DNA from: Bacteroidota bacterium
GTDB taxonomy: Bacteria > Bacteroidota > Bacteroidia > Flavobacteriales > Flavobacteriaceae
DNA length: 55,151 bases
NCBI GenBank assembly: GCA_023457535.1
Contig: JAEWLN010000099.1
Location: 1-55,151 of the forward strand
Direction: 5' to 3'
This document shows, piece by piece, positions 51,604-55,151 of this stretch. The notes beneath the pieces were generated by a model that worked only from the letters and a program-made list of their open reading frames with translations, made no database searches and was not told the DNA's origin. A program made the translations under genes and the position numbers. Position 1 is the stretch's first letter, and each line of letters starts with the position of its first letter.

Positions 51604-52704
51604 ATGCTTAAACAATTTTTTATCCTGTGCTCAGGGGCCGACAAAAATCTGCTTGGCGGCTGCTCTGAAGGTGAACAAACCAAGTTCGCGGGTATTGGCG
51701 CTACCGTTTTCTTTACGGCCGTTATGGCTTTCCTGGCCAGTGCGTACGCCCTTTTTACTGTTTTCGACAGCATGTATCCAGCCATTGCCTTTGGCATCGT
51801 TTGGGGATTGCTCATTTTCAACCTCGATCGATTTATCGTGTCCACCATTCGCAAGCGCGACCGTTTCTCTGCTGAATTGTTGCAGGCAACCCCTCGGATT
51901 TTGCTGGCAATCATCATCGCTATCGTCATTTCAAAACCACTTGAAATCAAAATTTTCGAGAAAGAGATCAACACTGTACTGCTCAAGGAAAAAAATGCGA
52001 TGGCGTTGGCCAACAAAAAGCAGGTCGCGACGTATTTCCAAACCGATATCGACCACAACAAAGCGCAAACTGACAGTCTCAAATCTGAAATTGCCAAAAA
52101 AGAGAAACAGGTCAATGCGCTTTATGAGACGTATATCGCCGAGGCTGAAGGCACAAAAGGCACGATGAGACTCGGCAAAGGTCCCGTATTCAAGGAGAAA
52201 ATCGCCAAACACGACCTGGCCAGGTCTGAGCTCGACGCCTTGCGCACGGCCAATGAAGCCAAAATTGCCGCGAATGATAAAAAAGCACAAACCCTTCAAC
52301 TCGAGCGCGATAAGAAAGTATCGGAAACCCAGCCCATTATTGACGGATTCGACGGGCTCATGGCCAGAATCAACGCCCTTGGAAAATTGCCCTGGATGCC
52401 GTCGTTTTTTATTATGCTGCTGTTTCTCGCCATCGAAACCGCGCCTATCATCGCCAAACTCATGTCGCCCAAAGGGGAATATGACTACAAACTTGAAGAT
52501 TTGGAAACCGCCCTTCATGCAACGTTGGCCCAGGACAAATACCAGCGCAACCTGCTTATAAAAACCAGCGCCGAAATGCACGACAGGGTTTACGCCGATA
52601 TCGCACAAGACAACGAGCTGTATCAGCTACAACGCAGCAAAGCCAAAGAATTACTTGAACTTCAGGCCAACGGATTTGTCGACAAACAAAAGAAAACATT
52701 ATAG
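51604..52704 (+). CDS. DUF4407 membrane protein
   Basis: A 366-residue protein. It opens with FFILCSGADKNLLGGCSEGEQTKFAGIGATVFFTAVMAFLASAYALF, the typical DUF4407 start. Further hydrophobic segments are at about 60-78 (AIAFGIVWGLLIFNLDRFIV), 98-118 (TPRILLAIIIAIVISKPLEI) and 262-280 (WMPSFFIMLLFLAIETAPII). Between the third and fourth lies a charged coiled coil of about 130 residues (about 125-255). The family has no proven function. The gene stands alone, with MITE-like copy C upstream and the PAP2 gene 57 bp downstream. Confidence 0.88.
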   Translation: MLKQFFILCSGADKNLLGGCSEGEQTKFAGIGATVFFTAVMAFLASAYALFTVFDSMYPAIAFGIVWGLLIFNLDRFIVSTIRKRDRFSAELLQATPRILLAIIIAIVISKPLEIKIFEKEINTVLLKEKNAMALANKKQVATYFQTDIDHNKAQTDSLKSEIAKKEKQVNALYETYIAEAEGTKGTMRLGKGPVFKEKIAKHDLARSELDALRTANEAKIAANDKKAQTLQLERDKKVSETQPIIDGFDGLMARINALGKLPWMPSFFIMLLFLAIETAPIIAKLMSPKGEYDYKLEDLETALHATLAQDKYQRNLLIKTSAEMHDRVYADIAQDNELYQLQRSKAKELLELQANGFVDKQKKTL

Positions 52705-52735
52705 AGCGTAAGTTGACCACGCCGGTAAACTTTCT

Positions 52736-52743
52736 TATTTTTG
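52736..52743 (+). promoter_or_regulatory. Candidate -7 box TATTTTTG for the PAP2 gene
   Basis: An exact TAnnTTTG match, 18 bases before ATG 52762. An in-frame TTG at 52741 falls inside the box, so it is not the start. Confidence 0.55.
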
Positions 52744-52761
52744 GCGCACCAAACTGCGCTT

Positions 52762-53607
52762 ATGTTGCCACGTTATTTCCTCACATTTTTCGTACTGATA
52801 GGATTCGTTAAGGTCGCCGCTCAGGACAGCCTTGCCACCGTTGATACGCTTTCTATCTCGCGCTGGCAAATGCTTCAATATGACGGAGGCAGTATTCTAC
52901 GCGGCGTCGGGTACGCCTATTCCGCGCCATTGCGTTGGGACACCGCCGATTGGATTACACTTGGCGGTGTAGTGGCAGGTACCGGAATCATGTGGGCCAC
53001 AGATGAAAGCACCAGCGACTATTTTACCAATCAAGGTCATGACGTTCCCCAATGGGTCAAAGAAGTTGGATTTCGTTTTGGAAAACCATTGCCCAATTAC
53101 GGAATTACCGGAGGAATTTACGCCGTCGGGATATTGACAAAGAACGAAAAAATTCGAAGGACGGGTGTTTTGTTGATCTCATCGGCGACAGCGGCCGGCG
53201 TACTGCAAACAGTTCTCAAAAGCGCAGTGGGAAGGGCGCGACCTACCGCTGGAGTTGGTGCGGCAAGTTTTAAGCCTTTCTCAGGGGATGAGAAATTCCA
53301 TTCGTTTCCGTCTGGGCATGCCATTTTATCGTTTACGACTGCTTACGCCATTTCCAAACAATTCGAAAGTCCTTGGATCAAAGGTGGCATCTGGGCTGTT
53401 GGAATGGTGACGCCCGTTTCAAGATTGTGGGCGGGTGCGCATTGGTTGTCCGATGTAGGCATCGGGATAGTACTCAGCGTAGTGACGGTGGAAAGTATCG
53501 ATCGCTACCTCAACGCCAAACGCGGGTACAAGACGTCGTCAAAAAATAAAATTTCCTGGAATTTGAATCTTACCCCGCAAACCATTGGCGTGGTCGGCGT
53601 TTTTTAA
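52762..53607 (+). CDS. PAP2-family phosphatase
   Basis: A 281-residue protein from ATG 52762 with a signal or anchor sequence (YFLTFFVLIGFVKVAAQ). The three PAP2 motifs are complete: KSAVGRARP, FPSGHA, and SRLWAGAHWLSDVGIG. The enzyme removes phosphate from a lipid such as phosphatidate or undecaprenyl diphosphate at the periplasmic face. Unlike classical six-helix members it has few strong membrane helices, as is common for periplasmic Bacteroidota members. It follows DUF4407 by 57 bp but has its own promoter box. Confidence 0.9.
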   Translation: MLPRYFLTFFVLIGFVKVAAQDSLATVDTLSISRWQMLQYDGGSILRGVGYAYSAPLRWDTADWITLGGVVAGTGIMWATDESTSDYFTNQGHDVPQWVKEVGFRFGKPLPNYGITGGIYAVGILTKNEKIRRTGVLLISSATAAGVLQTVLKSAVGRARPTAGVGAASFKPFSGDEKFHSFPSGHAILSFTTAYAISKQFESPWIKGGIWAVGMVTPVSRLWAGAHWLSDVGIGIVLSVVTVESIDRYLNAKRGYKTSSKNKISWNLNLTPQTIGVVGVF

Positions 53608-53654
53608 AAAATACAGATTTTAAACCAATTTAAGGCTCGAACGAATCAACAAAA

Positions 53655-54362
53655 CTACATTTTACCCAAGATTTCCTTTTTAAGCGCATCGTATTCGCCT
53701 TGCAATATCAGGCCGTTGTCGAGCAATTTTTTGTAGTTCTGCAACTTTTCAAACAACGCCTCCTGCGAAAGTGCTGCTTCCGGTTTTTCAATTACGTTTT
53801 CCATTTCGGGGGTAGGATCCGGATGCTGTTTTTCATCGCGGTAACCCGATACGGGAATGATTTCTGCAAAATTGGTGATCTCCTCTGTTTCGACCTCTTC
53901 AATGAATTCCACCTCCTGCGCTGTTTGCGGCTGCGCTTCGAAAACCTGGATGGGTGCAATGCCTTTTTGCAACTCGAGCTGCTCTTTGGCAAAGGTATAA
54001 ATCTTGCGCGCCTGAATTTTTGGAATGTAATCGATCGACACCTGCATGTCCGTCCTGGTCGAAAATGAAAATTCAGATCCGAGAATGTTTTCCTTTACAA
54101 CTGTTCCGGTGATCTCGTCCCAGGCATAATCGGTAAAATCCATAGACAACCCAAGGTTTTTGGGTTTGCAGATAATAATGCGCCTGTCAGTGAGCACGAT
54201 ACTGTCCGGGAATACAGTAATAGCAGGTTTTTTCTGCACCCCGATGTAGCTGATCTCCTCCCCCTTCATCAAAAGATCCTGCAATTTGGAGGTGATTTTT
54301 TCGACCGCTTTCGGATCTTGCTCTTCGTTGAGAAATTTTTTGATTTGTTCGCGCATTTCCAT
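53655..54362 (-). CDS. PH-domain protein with SHOCT-like tail
   Basis: A 235-residue protein with no signal peptide. An N-terminal bacterial PH-type domain spans about residues 25-130 (ISYIGVQKKPAITVFPDSIVLTDRRIIICKPKNLGLSMDFTDYAWDEI). An acidic, low-complexity linker follows (about 145-200, EEVETEEITNFAEIIPVSG). The tail is SHOCT-like (LFEKLQNYKKLLDNGLILQGEYDALKKEILGKM). The domain pair is found in cytoplasmic proteins of unknown role. It is upstream of, and convergent with, the PAP2 gene. Confidence 0.85.
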   Translation of the reverse strand: MEMREQIKKFLNEEQDPKAVEKITSKLQDLLMKGEEISYIGVQKKPAITVFPDSIVLTDRRIIICKPKNLGLSMDFTDYAWDEITGTVVKENILGSEFSFSTRTDMQVSIDYIPKIQARKIYTFAKEQLELQKGIAPIQVFEAQPQTAQEVEFIEEVETEEITNFAEIIPVSGYRDEKQHPDPTPEMENVIEKPEAALSQEALFEKLQNYKKLLDNGLILQGEYDALKKEILGKM

Positions 54363-54396
54363 GATCGGCAGCTTTTAGATACAAACAAAAATAATC

Positions 54397-54768
54397 CTAA
54401 TTTCCCAATTGATCCAGTTCGGCGCGCGCTTTTTTGGTTAAACTTTTCACAACAAGACCGTACGATTCATCGATCATCGCCAGCAGCATTCCATCCGGGA
54501 CATCACCGCCCAAAGCGACGGTATTCCAATGGACCTTGCTCATGTGATAACCCGGCTGTACCGCATCATACTGCAACCGTCGCTCGATGGCCAGTTCAGG
54601 ATCGCACTTAAGATTAACCGATGGACGACCGCTTTCCCATTCACTCAGCGATGCAAGTGCGAACATTTTCCCACCCACTTTAAAAACCAGCGTGTCTTTG
54701 TCAAACGGAAATTCCTCCGTAACACCCTTTTTGGCGCGGCAGTAATTGAAGTATTGCTCGATATCCAT
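54397..54768 (-). CDS. MmcQ/YjbR-family protein
   Basis: A 123-residue protein from ATG 54768 (MDIEQYFNYCRAKKGVTEEFPFDKDTLVFKVGGKMFAL). Marks of the MmcQ/YjbR (CyaY-like fold) family are the FPFDKDTLVFKVGGKMFALASL block, VNLKCDPELAIERR and PGYHMSKVHWNTV. Members have a double-wing fold and are sometimes described as DNA-binding; the role is not established. A longer frame upstream runs through repeat copy 6 and is not favoured. It is 34 bp upstream of the PH-domain gene and may be in one operon with it. Confidence 0.9.
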   Translation of the reverse strand: MDIEQYFNYCRAKKGVTEEFPFDKDTLVFKVGGKMFALASLSEWESGRPSVNLKCDPELAIERRLQYDAVQPGYHMSKVHWNTVALGGDVPDGMLLAMIDESYGLVVKSLTKKARAELDQLGN

Positions 54769-54799
54769 TCGTATTTTTTTATGATGGCGTTGCCCGAGG

Positions 54800-54897
54800 G
54801 CCCGGGCTGTCCGCAGTGCGCGGCACTTTGCTTCCATCCCTAACGCGGGTGGCGCTTCCCCCGCACGCGTTAGGGGTTGCAGCGGCATCCTTTTGCC
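54800..54897. repeat. Variable-hairpin repeat, copy 6 (family 2, rearranged)
   Basis: It contains GGGCTGTCCGC at the left, a ten-base stem CCCTAACGCG/CGCGTTAGGG (54838-54847 with 54866-54875), and GTTGCAGCGGCATCCTTTTG at the right. The parts match the family but their order suggests a composite or truncated copy. Confidence 0.65.
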
Positions 54898-55028
54898 GAA
54901 GCATGAGGCTAAAGATACAGCGAAAAACCCGGCGGCGCAAGAAAGTGTTGTGCTAAACGCAAAAGCCACACGCCGCAACGCCCAAAAAAAGGCTGAATTG
55001 TCTACTTTATATTTTACGACCGAAAAAC

Positions 55029-55151
55029 TTTAACAAAATGTACAGATTTTCTGTAATCACCTGTCCTTTTTTTATTGTAGGGGTAACCTACATTGCCCCC
55101 TACCCTACAGTAAAGATAACGTTTATCGCATTTACCCCATTACAGAAAAAC
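55029..55151. repeat. MITE-like element, copy D (family 1, reverse orientation, cut by window edge)
   Basis: It begins with TTTAACAAAATGTACAG and the palindrome ACAGATTTTCTGT. It has the core GGGTAGGGGGC on the minus strand and a hairpin TGTAGG/CCTACA (55076-55081 with 55087-55092). Its far end TTACAGAAAA is cut at the last base of the window. Confidence 0.82.

Larger units (their letters stand above)
54769..55151. other. Right-end gap with two repeat elements
   Basis: The 383 bases from the MmcQ/YjbR start to the window edge hold repeat copy 6 of family 2 and copy D of family 1. No gene is seen. Confidence 0.6.

Noticed and set aside
54769..54978. An N-terminal extension of the MmcQ/YjbR protein by 70 residues.
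   Set aside because: It is encoded by repeat copy 6, and the family begins at the ATG at 54768.
14304..55151. The family 1 repeats as a CRISPR array.
   Set aside because: The copies are 17 kb or more apart apart from one pair 3.6 kb apart, each is a whole element of about 130 bases, and there are no regular spacers or cas genes.

Overview
The window looks like a chromosomal segment of a member of the Bacteroidota, most likely the Flavobacteriaceae (Flavobacterium or a near relative, with a higher G+C than is usual for that genus). The evidence is a SusC/SusD/SusE-type uptake locus, two secreted proteins with type IX secretion (T9SS) C-terminal sorting domains, a mevalonate pathway, and promoters of the Bacteroidota form TTTG-N19-TAnnTTTG. 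No phage, integrase, transposase or CRISPR array was seen. The genus is an inference.

Layout. 1-5154: the 5' part of a DPP-IV-like peptidase, a radical SAM protein, then HMG-CoA reductase and a GYDIA-family GHMP kinase. 5235-11425 (minus): an envelope-biogenesis run, coaX, outer-membrane protein, lptC, a 66-residue membrane protein, a CNNM/CorC-type protein and a PpiD-like foldase, with tRNA-Phe divergent from it. 11907-14276: a single-domain response regulator and an AsmA-like protein. 14503-36129: a maltodextrin/starch utilisation region. Its minus-strand operon is susC-susD-susE-amylase. A LacI-type regulator is divergent, followed on the plus strand by an MFS sugar transporter, beta-phosphoglucomutase, GH65 phosphorylase, GH13, GH31 and a second GH13. 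36171-40672: phosphodiesterase, flavoprotein, T9SS protein, lipoprotein and TspO. 40770-45976: diphosphomevalonate decarboxylase, mevalonate kinase and a UbiA prenyltransferase, then a lipoprotein/MarR pair and an rRNA pseudouridine synthase. 46068-54768: mixed housekeeping and accessory genes, including a degenerate GIY-YIG protein, a serine hydrolase, tRNA-Leu, an M20 dipeptidase, a glycosyltransferase, a DUF4407 protein, a PAP2 phosphatase, a PH-domain protein and an MmcQ/YjbR protein.

How the genes work together. In the maltodextrin region a secreted amylase cuts starch outside the cell. SusC/D/E bind and import oligosaccharides. Two GH13 enzymes and the GH31 enzyme act, probably in the periplasm, to trim them. 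The MFS carrier brings small sugars such as maltose across the inner membrane, where GH65 phosphorylase and beta-phosphoglucomutase turn them into glucose and glucose 6-phosphate. The two mevalonate clusters and the UbiA enzyme form an isoprenoid supply and use line.

The least explained content is intergenic. There are two dispersed repeat families. The first is a MITE-like element of about 130 bp (four copies plus one half copy) with palindromic ends, a conserved G-rich core and a small hairpin that shows a compensatory base change. The second (six copies) has conserved flanks around a hairpin whose sequence differs in each copy while staying self-complementary. These, together with candidate operators for the LacI and MarR regulators, are the main leads.
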